A DNA stretch of 64,000 nt. Source: Chionis minor (Eukaryota; Chordata; Aves; Charadriiformes; Chionididae). The stretch lies in the NCBI GenBank assembly GCA_013398295.1, contig VZSF01006876.1, positions 118,552 to 182,551 on the forward strand, given 5' to 3'. Shown piece by piece: positions 36,310 through 47,719 of this stretch; the first letter of the stretch is position 1; the number at the start of each line of letters is the position of its first letter. The notes under the pieces were generated by a model. It saw nothing but the letters and a program-made list of their open reading frames with translations. It did no database searches and was not told the origin of the DNA. The translations under genes were made by a program, and so were the position numbers.

Positions 36310-36720
36310 GAGATGGGAGTGACACGGCGTGTGTGCTCCCACAATTGCTCTCCGTTATCACGGCATGCCGGGAGCGCAGGAGCGCTCCAACAGCTCGAAG
36401 CAGAGTCATGCTCGGGATCGCACAAATATAGAAGGGAAACCCTCTGCCCCACGTCAGGGAGATGCGCAAAGTCAGCCAGGGATGGGGGAGACACGTTGCC
36501 GCCTCATGCCCAGCGAGGCTGGGAAAGGGCAGGACACGCCGGCGGCTGCCGCGGCCGGTGCTGGCAAAAGGGACGTTACCTCTGTGCGACGTCGCAGGGT
36601 GAGTTTTGTGTCGGCTTTAGGGACTATTTATGGTTTCGGGGAGAACATAACTGAAAGGAACGCCGAGCTCGGCAGCTGCGTGCCAGCTGAGATTCCTGCA
36701 CGGGGAAATTGTTTCCATTC
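36310..36720 (+). promoter_or_regulatory. CpG island with a consensus splice donor
   Basis: By hand count about 32 CpG occur in these 410-420 bases, close to the number expected from base composition, while flanks are CpG-poor. The densest part is 36534-36596 (GGCGGCTGCCGCGGCCGG, TGTGCGACGTCGCAGG). Right after it stands CAGG|GTGAGT at 36599-36605, a consensus 5' splice site for a plus-strand first exon. CpG islands mark most bird promoters, so this may be a promoter with a non-coding or 5'-untranslated first exon. Two open frames overlap (from 36313 and 36329), neither recognised. Start sites cannot be seen from sequence. Confidence 0.55.
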
Positions 36721-36866
36721 ACACTTCTGAGTCTGCAGGCAGGTCCTGATCCCGCTTGAATGAAACCAGTTCCTCGAAAGTCAAGTGTATTTTTCCGACT
36801 GGCACATGGGCGTGCTATTTCATCTGCAGAGTCTGACAGATAATGCTGAGCACATGTAAGAAAGTG

Positions 36867-36919
36867 CACACACGTGTGTGTCAGCTCATACACACGTGTG
36901 TACTCATACACATGTGTGC
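36867..36919. repeat. Three CA/TG palindromes with two E-boxes
   Basis: CACACACGTGTGTG (36867-36880) and TACACACGTGTGTA (36889-36902) are perfect 14-base palindromes, each centred on the E-box CACGTG. ACACATGTGT (36908-36917) is a third. An 18-base unit (CTCATACACA plus YGTGTGT) is repeated in tandem from 36885. Alternating purine-pyrimidine DNA like this may adopt the Z form. Confidence 0.8.
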
Positions 36920-37741
36920 ACGCGCACAGCGAGGGAAATGAGAGGCCCTGGGGCTTAGCATCAGATGTGAAACCCACCATCCATGAAACAGGCTGGGTAA
37001 GAGGCGATAGTATCCCAAAGAGACACAGAGTAATGAAGTTATGGAGAGCCGGGAAATGTTGGTATTACTTTATTATAGTGTATTGAAGAGAGCTTGTGAG
37101 CTAGTGCTCTAAGGGTTGTATTCAATAAAAAAATAATACCTCTGGTTCCCACACATGGCCACTGAAGTACCAAAAAATCAATTTTAGTCATTGAATTGGG
37201 CCCTAAGGTGCAGCAAAATGGGTAAGATTCACAACAGTGCAGTAAGGGAAGATGTACGGTCTCTGGCCGGGGAACATTTCCCCGTTTCACTTCTAGTTTT
37301 GATCCATACAGCAGCAGGACCAGCGGAGCAACCCTCAGCTGCCCCAGAGGTTGCCCACGGACCCTGCTGACCCTCCAGCCTCCAGGGGAAAGCCTTCTGC
37401 CCTCTGCCCTGTGCTAAAACTCACTCAAAACTGATGAATCTGGTGCAAAATCGCCAGCGTGCGTGCAACGGGCAAGGCGTGATGCTGTGGCTGTACTTTG
37501 GGAGGCTGCAAAGGCAGGTTGGCGCAAGCTCCCGTGGTAGAACCGGTGGTTTTAGCTCTATTTGGGGAGGTGACACCTTGAACACATCTTTGCCCGACAC
37601 AGAAAGGGAGGTGTGGAGTCAGACGCATCCAGAGAGAGACCATCCCGGTAGGCTTCAGACATGAATAATGTGAGGGGGTTGGAAATTGGTTTCGAAATCA
37701 GATTTGAACAGAAAGGTGAAAAGTCTCTGAAGAGAGAAAGG

Positions 37742-37779
37742 CTGGAAAATGCCTGCCAGAACTGGCTGGCATTTTCCAG
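37742..37779. repeat. Near-perfect 38-base inverted repeat
   Basis: The arms CTGGAAAATGCC-T-GCCAG and CTGGC-T-GGCATTTTCCAG pair at 17 of 18 positions (one T/T mismatch) around the two-base centre AA. This is the longest clean palindrome I found outside simple repeats. It could be a paired binding site or extrude as a cruciform; a two-base loop is too tight for a normal microRNA hairpin. Confidence 0.9.
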
Positions 37780-40065
37780 GCAGCTCGGTCATGAATTCAG
37801 TGTCTGTGTCAGTTCTCTCTTGTCTTTATTAGTGCTCTGAAGCACAGCGTCTGAAGCAAAAGTTATTGAATTTTCACTAAACCCTTCCTACGTGCAAAGG
37901 CTTTTTCTACTTTAATGTTCAAAAAAGTCCAAGTCGCAGCCACCATCTCTAGCATGTGCCCATATCTTTTCTCATTATAGGCTGAGGTCCAAAACCAATA
38001 CGAATTAAATAAATATCCCACTGAGAGCTGTACTTTTGAAAATGGCCTTATTGCAGTGCAGATGTGCGCTATCTAAAACCAGCTTAAACGTTTTATTTTT
38101 TAATATATATCCATTTAAATTAAAAAAATAAAATAAAATCTAAATATTATCCTGGAAGGAAGTGTATGCACTGGTGGATGTTTGATTTTCATTTTTCTCC
38201 CAGCATGCTCTGTCCTTTCATCCTATAATGGTTCTTCTCTATTAATCCTTCTCAAAACCCACAGGTAGAGATGCTTATTGATAGAAGGCCAATGTGTATC
38301 TCAGTTTACAAAGGCATATTAAAGGATACAAGTAACATATTTCTCTTGATGTCTTCTTATTAATGCAATTCCACTCAGAACATTTTGGCATGAGAGGCAT
38401 TGCCAGATGGAAGATAAAACTTCACTTTTATGGGTATTTTAAGGAAGAAAACACTTGGTTTGCATCAGTTCTTAAAGAATAATATTTATTGCCCTAATGA
38501 TTTGTATTTTATAAGCAGGATAACAAAAAACACTGTCAATTACTTAGTAGTTTAACAAGGTTTAAAAAAAAAAAAAAAGTCTGATAACATCAGGTCATTT
38601 AAAATGATCAAGTGCTTTTAAAACTAAACTGTAATAACCCAAAGCGATGGGTTGTTTAGGTAATAAGAATAAATAAACACTGACCACAGCTTGGCTGTAT
38701 TTAAAGATTCTGTCATTTGTTACCACAAATCGCGGCTCACAGCGTGCGTTGGGGAACCCAGTGTGCTACAATCACAGCCACATCAAACACCCGCATTGGG
38801 GGCCCGGCACAGACGGTGGTGGAGGGATGGGGAGTTTCAGGGCTGCCCCTGGCTGGGTTTGGGGAGAAGTGCCGTAAATTCTGCAAGCCTTATTTTCCCA
38901 GGACATCAGCAGGTCTCCTGAGGTTGCAAAGGCTGATTCTGTGCTTACAAAGGATGGTCTTCCTCTGATCTTTACCCGTCAATAATTTGATTAGGTTCAT
39001 CTCCTTTATTGAAGATAATGAAATTCTGTATTTTTTTCTTGTTTTGCTGGTTTGCCTCGTGCTGCTGATTATTTTTCTATTTCATGCCTTTGCAGGCATT
39101 AGGTCTGCAAAAAAAAAAAAAAGTCCCATGGATCCAAATGTGTGGCCTTTCTCCTGCAGCAGATCCACCTTCACCCCGTGCCCAGGACCTGCCTGGAGCT
39201 CAGGGCTCCGGGAGGCGCAACCTCCCCTGCCCAGCGCCAGGCTCGTCCCACTTTGATTTGAGCAAAATGGTGTTTGATTCTCAATGTTAGATCTCTCCCA
39301 GAACAGCATGCAGTGGAAACACTCTCAAAATTAAGGCCGAGGAAATAAAAATGTTGTTAGCCTTTCAGGAGAAGGGGAAGGAGAAATAAATTAAGCTGAT
39401 TTCAGATTAACTCCTCCTTTAGCACCTGAGCTTGTCAGTCTTTGGCTGATGCCTGAGAGGATTTGAAGTTAAGCTCTTCAGAGCCGATACCCAGAGGGAC
39501 TGTGACCTCTCCTGTGTCACACAGGACCTGCTGAAGGGTTTGCAGAGACACCAGTGACAGCAGCACTGGGCTGGACTTCATTTCTGAGACTGGGTCTGCA
39601 CTGCAAAGAGTGAGTCCAGACTGACAAGAGATTTTGGAGGGAGAAGGGGTGGCATTATTTTTCTTTCTCCTCTTTTCTCATACAACTTGAGCCATCTCTA
39701 GCCCTTTGCCATCACACCCATTGCCAGTAATAACCAGATTTACAAATTTTCTGTACTTGGGCCACTGCTGAGGATGGTGAAAACTCCATCCCTGCAAGGG
39801 ACTCTGTGTGCTTGGAGACATCTGGAGAGAGCTGCTTTGATTTGGCATTAGAGCAAGACTTTGGTAAGATAATGAGGAAAAACATTCTCTCTGCCTGGCC
39901 TGTGATGATAAAAGTGCTTGTAATCATGTTCACATTGATGACAATCCCTTGACATTTGTAGTCTAGCTTCATGGAATGAACATGTCAAAGGACCGACCCC
40001 TCCTGTCTTGGTGAGACCATGCCAGAAGATGAGGAGGTTCCGAAGCTTGCAGTATTTTACATGTA

Positions 40066-40089
40066 AGCATGAAAAATAATTTTCATGCT
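40066..40089. repeat. Hairpin, 10-bp perfect stem
   Basis: Arms AGCATGAAAA and TTTTCATGCT around the loop ATAA. Stable but short; no flanking pairing that would suggest a microRNA precursor. Confidence 0.8.
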
Positions 40090-41462
40090 CCTCAGGTAAG
40101 ATTTCAGAGGCGTAGTTGGCTTTGCTGGAAGTTTTCTCTGTCTCACCAAGTAGATAGACACTTGACTTCCAGTTCAGGTGACTACTTTTTCCCATTCTCT
40201 TCTGATCAAGCATCAGGGGCTAGATGATGTTTCCCATTTTGGAGACTGGAGGGAAAGCAAAAGGAGACCTTGAACACTGTCTATGTTAAGATTCTGTTGA
40301 AATAACATCAGATCTACTCTGACATATTCCACAGGAATTAATATTGATTTTCAAATAATCTGGAATGCTGTTTTTATAAACAATTATTGGCAAGGGGAGG
40401 CATTGTTTTTGGAAGCTCTTGTATGTACAGTAAGGCTTTATTTCTTCTTGTTTTGAAGTGCGGCACATCTTTTAAAAAATGCTGTTCAGGAAACATCTGC
40501 TGTCAATTAAGGAGTAACACATTAAGGCATATTAAAGTGCACTCTTATTAGTGTTTCAGCAATAAAAAGAAAGGTTTTCTATTTGAATCATATGTTCTTT
40601 AACACATCTGCCAGCCATCTGAAACTTGCAAATGTTCCTCCATAAAAACATCTTCATAACCTTGTAAAAACTTCGTAATACATAGCGCTCTGTTTAAGAA
40701 AAAAATCCCTTTATGCACTGAATTCAGGTAATTCTCACACAGGTTATTGGGCTGATGCTGATAGCCTTAGGTAAGGACAGAGACTGCGGATGCTCTGTCC
40801 AGCCAGTCCCACTGAACCCTCTAAGGAGAGCTGATTGGAAAAGCAAACTTGCCTTACTATGAAAACAGAGAAGCAGAAGAGTCTTCTCCAGAAAAATCAG
40901 ATTTTTCACCAGAAAAGAATATAATAAAGCATTTGGGTTGGAAAAAAAGTATTTGATCTGGAAAGGAGTTGTGAGTCAGGCAAAGAGTAGTTTCTATGCA
41001 TTAAACTCCCTTGCTCTGTGCAGACTACATTTCCCATGACACACCGTGCTCTCTTGCTGTTTCGCAAAGTTGTTGCATCGTGTGAGACCTCAGTCAGATG
41101 CATAAAGGATATATAGGTCGTAAGGGATCATCTTACTTAAACCGCTGTGATTTCTGTGTGTAAACTATCCCAAGCTCCAGAAAGGTGCATGAGACTTGAA
41201 AGATGAAGCCACTTAGTAAAAATGTTTGAAAGGAATAATACATCAACACAGAAAATATTGTTTCGCCAGGAGGACCACGCAGAGGACTCAGTTACCTGTG
41301 AGCACAGGTGAACATGGTACTGCTGTTCAGGCACCCAACTCTCTCTGAATCAACTTACTATAAAATGAGGGTGACAGGGTGGACCAGGAGCACACCAGCT
41401 TCACCAGTCCTGCTGGATAAAAATGTAGGCCACCTCCAGAAAACTCTAAGTAATGTTCTGGA

Positions 41463-41543
41463 CAGGGGGACATGGTGTGGACAGTGCGATGTGGCATCCT
41501 GACACAGGGACATGATGGAAACGGTGCAACATGGGGTCTGCTA
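41463..41543. repeat. Imperfect tandem duplication, about 40-base unit
   Basis: GGGGACATGGTGTGGACAGT then GCGATGTGGCATCCTGACAC is followed by GGGACATGATGGAAACGGT then GCAACATGGGGTCTGC. The two copies align over about 35-40 bases with several changes, so it is an old local duplication. Confidence 0.55.
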
Positions 41544-42158
41544 CTCTCTTGGCTGTTTCCTGGTGAAAGGAAGGCACCAGCAAGGTTTGGCTGCTGCCTG
41601 GCCTGGGGAAAAGCCTGGGCTTGCCATTTGTAGGCAGAGAATTGTCTCCTTATGCTACCAGAGTTACTACTGTTGGCACCTCCAGGGCTGTGTACAGGGA
41701 CTGACGAACTGGGCACTGGAATAGCATTGTTTGAAGAGACTCCGTGTTCCATCAAATACAGTTTATGCTTGATTATCTTTAAAATTCCTTGAGAAAAAGT
41801 TAACCTGACCTTAAAGAAGGTGGGAGAGGAGGAAAACCTGCCTCGGGAAAGAGTCAAGCATTTTGATCGTTTTCCTTCTGTTAGGAAACACTTTAAACAC
41901 AGACCCTAAAGCTGGACAACCAGTGAAGTAGCTCTTCCACAGCTACTCGATTAATTTTCTTACTGATACCTTGGAAGGGATTGTTGCTGCATCAGTCAAA
42001 GCACCGGCCAATAAGCAAAGGAGATTTCCTATTTCTGCATTTTTAAGGAGCTAGGAGCTGTTGTAACTGGATAATGCAACATCTAATGTTCGGTGATGGA
42101 TACATCTGCTCGGCTAAACAATAGAAATTTGCCTAATTAGACGCTGTTTGATACTGAC

Positions 42159-42215
42159 CTGCTTCTGCGACTCCAGCATGCGGATCTTCTCACTGAAGGA
42201 TGATATGGTTCTTCC
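42159..42215 (-). CDS. Candidate coding exon, 57 bases, coiled-coil-like
   Basis: Read on the minus strand, the acceptor TTTGATTTGTGATTTTCTAG is followed by exactly 19 codons and the donor AAGCAG|GTCAGT, so the exon is symmetric in phase 0. The peptide is GRTISSFSEKIRMLESQKQ, with a charged heptad-like pattern (I-x2-F-x2-K-I-x2-L) typical of a coiled coil. Codons such as TCC, TTC, ATC, CGC, CTG, GAG and CAG are those of a real exon. I could not name the protein. Upstream exons would lie at higher coordinates, downstream ones at lower. A 57-base phase-0 exon can be skipped without frame change, so it may be alternatively spliced. Confidence 0.45.
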
Positions 42216-45200
42216 CTAGAAAATCACAAATCAAAGCTTGATCATGCTGGTTTCTAACAGCAAAGGGATTGTTTATATTTTCCAGAGCTGCAGGGGGAAG
42301 TTTGCTGGAGGTTCAAACTACAGAGGGGGAAAAAAGGAAATGTAACTTTCATTCAGAGCTCACACACTAAATGCCATTTGCCCACTGGGCTTGCTCTTCG
42401 TGGGGAGCTGCAAATTGCCCGTTCAGCTGCCATGCAGAAAACAAACCTAAAGACAAATGCAAAAAAACTACCGTGTTTCTGGGCAGCTGGGAACTGTATG
42501 CTTACTCAAGCATGGACAGAGGGTGTGCGGCTGACTTACAGCAGGGGACTTCGAGGTGGACCAGCTTCAAAGCCCTCTGATCTTCCCACTGGTCCCTGTG
42601 GGATTTGGACTCCCGGATCCCGTCCCTTGCTGCAATTCTTTCAGAAGCAGTAAGGAAGAGCGGTCAGACCTGAGAGCAGAGATGATGGATTCAGAGGGAT
42701 TGGCTAGGGATCAGATTGGCTTGGTATTGCTGTTTTCGTGCAATTACTTCCAGTGTGATTCTGACAGGACTTCCTCACCCAAAAGCAAATTAACTTTTTT
42801 CCCCAAGAACCATTCCCCTCCAGCTAATCTAGACTCTCCCCAGGTGGGTCTGTGGCAGTGTTTGAAAACTATTTCTCTTAAAAGTCACTTTATTGTCTCT
42901 TACGCTGTAACAGCAATAATTACCCATTTTACCAAGCTCAGACCACACCATATCCAACAGTACAGTAAAAGACTAGCATAAATAAATGATAAATAAATGA
43001 CCCTCAGGACAGTAGGGTCAAGCTCAGACACACTTCCAGTAAGGAGAATTTAGGATATGAGTTCATTTTGAAAAACTCATTAAATGGATCAGGAAATAGA
43101 AAATATAGTTCCTGGTAATTAACGACCTGGCAAGTGAAAAACTTCAGAAGATGAGCTTAAAATGATCTTACAAGCATAACTGCCACTGCATGTCAGTGGG
43201 TTGCTCAGGGATGTGTTGAAGCCTCTGGTGCTGAAGACCAGTGAGAACAGGCTGGACTCTGCTAGGACTTTAGGTAAAGCTATGATCCCAGTTCCAGATT
43301 TGGAAATGGGTTATACGTGAAAGAAGAGGACCTGTTGATTGTCTACAAGGAAGGCAGACGAGCAGTCAGATAACTCTTTAAGGAACTGAATGCTGGAGAT
43401 TGCTTTCTGCTTTCTCCTCTACCTCATGGGCGTTAGTATTAACTTGGGTTCAAAAGATGCAAAGGACAGAGTCAGGTCTTTGGCAGCCACCATGAAATCT
43501 CAGTGTTGTCCTCAAAGCTGGCTGGTGAGGTATCAATTATAGGCTCTTCACAAAAGTTCAGTGTGAATTTGAAAGGGGTCCCTGAATGGCAAACAACCTG
43601 TAAGTGAAAAAGCTGTTTTCTGGCTGTAGCACTGAAATCCAATAGCTAGGGGAAGGGAACAGAAGGGAAGACGGCATAGATCCAAGAGTCCAGGATGGAT
43701 GCTAGCAGGCACAGCAGTGTGAAAAGAAGGTTCTTCTATGGAGATGAAGTTGTGAAAAAGCTAACTTGGGAAGCTTGGCTTCAAGACACAGCTGTGCCAC
43801 ATATTTCTTGCTTGATCTTGAACAACTCGTGAGGCTCAGACCCTCAGTGTTTAAGTCTTTAACTCCCTTTTGATCTTCAAAGATGGAACTGCTCAATTGC
43901 ATGCTACCAGCAAGCCTTAGTTTTCCCGGTCAAAAGCAAGGAAGATACAACTTCCTTTGGGGAGTATTCTACAGAAAAGGGTGTTACATTGTCTGGTGGT
44001 AGGCATCTTTTCTAATGGGCTCAGAAAAAAACTTCACTCCTTCCTGGAAACATAGTGAAGAGACCCCCAATGTCCAATTCTTACACTGAAAGCTACGATG
44101 GTGCTCTTCATTTTCAAGGTTTGCAGCCACCACTGTCACTTAACAAACCTTGAAGTCCCTTCTTGGAAGGCTTTGCCAGGAGTAGGCAGTCACTGCAATA
44201 TTTCAGCTCTCCTTCAGCTGCCCTGCCAGTGATGAATACTGTTTAATTACAAAAACAGAATTTCTGTCATTTCTCTCGGCATGGCTTCTATTGGGGAAGA
44301 TTAAACATCAGCCAAACATTACTGAATTACCTTTTTAAACCTATTATTTCAACGTGATTAACTTCTCTTCTTTTCATTTAGCTGTAAGCAAAATCTTGTT
44401 TACAAGGCAAAAAAAAATGCATTTGCTATAATATCGGCAATAATAATAAAAATGAACATCACAGGCAAATAATTTATGTGTAAACCAGCATAAAAATGTC
44501 ATTGATGCATGAGTTTCCTTTTCAATTAATAAAAAGGAGGAAATATTTAAAAACAATTTATCAAGGAAATACATACAGTTCATATATCATGCACTCACAA
44601 AGGCTGTACTAGTATCCATTCCACAAATAGCAGCGTGACCTGGACTATCGCACAGATGCTGGATTCTTTTGTGTGACCTAATTTGGAGTAGTTGTCTAGG
44701 ACAAGACTTTGACTTTGTATCAAATTAAGATCCTGGGTTAAAATACTGATAAAATCATGTTCTGTTAAAACAGGTAACAATTACTGCTGATTGGATAACC
44801 CAAAATAAATAAAATACAGCTGCCGATGGTTCTGGCTTCATTATCTACTTGGCATTGAGGTTGTTGTCATCACCCATAAACCCAGGTGATCTATTCATAA
44901 AGAATAAAACGTTATCTGTTCTATTTATGATGATGCCAGGTTTCAAAGTGGTCACAAGAGTAATGTGAATAGGACAGGAGGGTCTTGCAATTATCTTACT
45001 TCAAAATAGCGTTACCCAGAAATCTAAGAGTTAAAATAAACCCAAAGGGGTAAGGTGGGGTGTGACTCCCCTACTAATCTTAGCTCTGCAGAGCAGATCA
45101 AGATTAAGGAGGTCCCCGAAGGCACATTCACTGTCGTCTCCTCATGGTGTCAGAACATGGCTTTGGCTGTTGTTGCAGTATAAATATTAGATAATGGAAA

Positions 45201-46015
45201 TGCATTTCCTGAACCAAGATCTACAGAAACACTTACAAACCAGCAAAGGTATTTGGCAGTACTCAGCAAGGTATTTATGCAGTACATGAAAATAAGACAA
45301 GTGAAGAGAAATCTGTTTTCTCCTCGTCGTTTCTCTGGGCTGCTTGTATTGAGATGCTTTGAGGCAGGTAGCGCTGATTTACTGCACACTCATACAAAGC
45401 CTAACGCTCCGGGCACTGAGGGTGTTGAGCACCATGGGATGGGCTGTGTGCTTAAAATAAAACATGCTGATAAGGCTTTGCAAGACTGAGGCTTTAAGGT
45501 GCAAGTTTTTCTGAATATTTCCATGAGTTTTAGTGTAGGTACTAAACCGAATGTAGGCAAATGCAGAAGTATAAAACTGTTAAAAGGCAATGGACCTGTT
45601 TTCTGTGTCTTGAACAAGCATGCATTTCTACTCAAATTTAATGGTTGTATTTAAGGACTATGCTAATTCCTAAATCACAAATTTTCTCTTAAGGACCCAA
45701 GGTTTTGAGGAGGAAAGAGAAGGCACTTCCCTCTAAAATCTCTATGTACATAACAGTAACACGCTTCAATATTTCCATTTCTCATGGAAATAGGGTATTT
45801 GAATGAGGTGTTTCACCTCACCACCAGCTGTTCCTGGAAGATACACACCAGTGTTGCGTCCTCTGCTTGCAGCTCCTAATCAGCAATTAATAAATAAATG
45901 GGACAGGCTGGATGTAGAAACAACATCGATTTTGTTTACTGGAAAACATTGTGCTCCCCATTCTTCATCTTTGTGAAAATGTGCCTCAGTCATACACCAC
46001 GGAGACCAAAAAGAT
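42216..46015. other. Non-coding stretch
   Basis: No gene seen. A short direct repeat ATAAATAAATG occurs twice at 42979-43001. 44330-44600 is AT-rich with ATGCATTTGC, GGCAATAATAATAAAAATG, CAAATAATTTATGTG and TTCAATTAATAAAAAGG, a possible regulatory block. Confidence 0.38.
43175..43320 (+). mobile_element. Possible worn CR1-type 3' region
   Basis: GGGTTGCTCAGGGATGTGTT, GAAGCCTCTGGTGCTGAAGA, GAACAGGCTGGACTCTGCTA and TATGATCCCAGTTCCAGATT stand in the order of the CR1 region that reads (GG)CTGCCCAGGGA, a TGGAG-type word, CTGGAC and GATCCCTTCCAG. Every word has changes. Orientation would be plus. Weak. Confidence 0.33.
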
Positions 46016-46019
46016 ACTT

Positions 46020-46120
46020 TGGGCAGATCACCTAGTTTAAAACTGGTGCAACTCCACTGATGTCAATGGAATTACCTAGATCTACACAGTAAGAAATCTG
46101 GCCCTGTGTGCAGACCTGGC
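46020..46120. mobile_element. Ancient amniote repeat fossil
   Basis: AACTGGTGCAACTCCACTGA, TGTCAATGGAATTACCTAGA and GAAATCTGGCCCTGTGTG follow a text widespread in turtle and crocodilian genomes (a CTGGTGTAACTCCACTGA-like start, GTCAATGGAGTTAC, ATCTGGCCC). Short and mutated. Family not named. Confidence 0.6.
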
Positions 46121-46572
46121 ACAGGAAAACCAGATGTCTTTGGAGTCACATATGGAATCAAACTCACGTTTAGAAGTTTCAATATTGAAGAAAAATGATA
46201 GAATACCTTATGCTGACCAGAGCTATTGGCATTGTCAATTATATATTGAGTAAATCTTCCATTAATTGCATCCCTACTAAGAAACTGGTGCCTTTCCTGC
46301 ATTTGACAGTCTATAATTTACCTCTTACATTGGTCTCAAATGATCTCTTTTTAAAGAGACATATTCTGATTATAAAGTTATTTTTCTGGGGTTTTTTACT
46401 GTGTTTCTGACAAGCATCTACAATGCTTTTCAAGAGAAGGCAAATAAAAACCCAAGGGTGGTCATAATCTCATACTGTGTAGGAAGCTGGTTCTAATGAA
46501 CAGTGTCATTGTCAGCAAGCTTGACTTTTAATGGATTAGCAGTTAAATTTTTTTCTTCTATTTTGTCTGCAG

Positions 46573-46624
46573 ATATTGAACTTTGGGAGGTGGGGAGGCA
46601 TGGGAGAAAAATAAAACTAACCAG
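46573..46624 (+). other. Candidate exon, 52 bases
   Basis: The acceptor TTTTCTTCTATTTTGTCTGCAG is near ideal and the donor AACCAG|GTAAGA matches consensus. One frame is open (IELWEVGRHGRKIKLT; phase 1 in, phase 2 out). Too short to judge; could be a micro-exon, a non-coding exon or chance. Confidence 0.27.
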
Positions 46625-46802
46625 GTAAGATTAAGTGCACCAGTTAAAGTTACCCCGCCAACATGTTTCTGCAGAAACTCAGTAACAAAGACAAATTCCA
46701 AACGAAAAGCCTGAAAAGGGAATAAATTCAGATGTCAGAGTTGCAGAACACATGCTGCTACCTCAAAAACAAAGGTTGTGCAGCTCTGTAGGCATTTGCC
46801 AG

Positions 46803-47483
46803 TCAAAATAAATAGTCAGCAACACTACGGTCCTGGCAACCAATTGCGTCATGATTCCAGATCTGGGTGCGCTGGTTAAAGGCAGAAATACAATTTGTTT
46901 CCTTGTCATTTTTCTTGGTTTTTGGAATTGTCCTTAGGTAAAGGTATGTGAAATTATAATTGCTAGAAAATGGCAGTCTGTAAAAGCTTTTGTATCCTTC
47001 CAGCTGATGTGTTTGGCCCCAGGACTCAACCAGAGAAAGAAAACCTTCTCCTCTGTAGACTGTCCGGCGTTGTACAGAGGTATTCTCCCTCTCCCCTGGC
47101 CTGGAGGAAAAGGAGGATGTAGAGCTACGTGTTGGTTTTGGGGTTTTTTTCTTTTTTTCCTGGTGCTGTGACAAGGAAGAGCAAAGTGTGAATAATCTGG
47201 TGCCAAGCATACGGAAGTCATGCACGATGCGATAGGAGGCATGTGCGTTATTCCTGCTTGCTCCTCCAGACCCATGACCCGGCATTCCCTGCACTGTGAA
47301 CAGTGGGTGTGGGGCTTGGGAACGGTGGTTGTGAAGTCCCTGGAAGTACAGTTGGGTTTGGTTTCGTACCTGAAAGGAGCAAAGGACACTTCTGACAAGA
47401 AAGATGAGCAAAAAGGTCATTGGAAATGAGGCGGTTCTCCTGGAGCTGGGCTGTTTCCTTGCTGTCTCCCACAGCCCGGGCAA
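46803..47483 (-). other. Longest non-repeat open frame (226 codons), unsupported
   Basis: The minus frame runs 681 bases without a stop. It starts MPGLWETARKQP, has one hydrophobic stretch (FPMTFLLIFLVRSVLCSF) and a basic low-complexity part (QHQEKKKKTPKPTRSS). A strong acceptor (TCCTTTGCTCCTTTCAG) lies inside it, so an exon could begin at 47369 going left. A second minus frame is open over 46934-47398. The CpG-rich patch at 47780-48110 lies just upstream on the minus strand, which would fit a promoter. I find no family likeness or strong codon bias, so it may be non-coding. Confidence 0.2.
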
Positions 47484-47719
47484 TGCGGGCTCCTGGAAGC
47501 TGCAGGTGGAGGGAAGTGCTGCGGCGCATAGCTGGGATGTCTCTGGGGAGGTGTAAGAAACCTGATAGTTTCTGTTTGCTGAAGCTACTTGTTCACTCCC
47601 TCCTGGCTGACAAGTTTCCAGGGATACTTATATCCCACCACCTGGGAAAGCTTCTCATCCCACTTGGGAAAAAAAAAACCAAAACCCCATACAGAAACCA
47701 AATGTGATATTAAGCAGGA

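Larger units (their letters stand above)
36920..42158. other. Non-coding stretch with several structural motifs
   Basis: Holds the palindrome at 37742-37779, A15 at 38564-38578, A-run 39109-39122, a hairpin at 40066-40089 and a short imperfect tandem repeat at 41463-41540. AT-rich 38090-38150 and 40290-40720 may be regulatory. The 176-codon minus open frame at 41327-41857 overlaps the tandem repeat and is not supported. Confidence 0.4.

Noticed and set aside
36841..36930. CACGTGTG repeats considered as a telomere-like or CRISPR-like array
   Set aside because: Units are few, palindromic and of CA/TG type, better explained as a decayed dinucleotide repeat with E-boxes.
39080..39110. Strong minus acceptor formed by a poly-T tract and GCAG
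   Set aside because: The T tract is a homopolymer run and all frames after it stop within ten codons.
41327..41857. 176-codon minus open frame
   Set aside because: Overlaps a diverged tandem duplication and shows no conserved motif.
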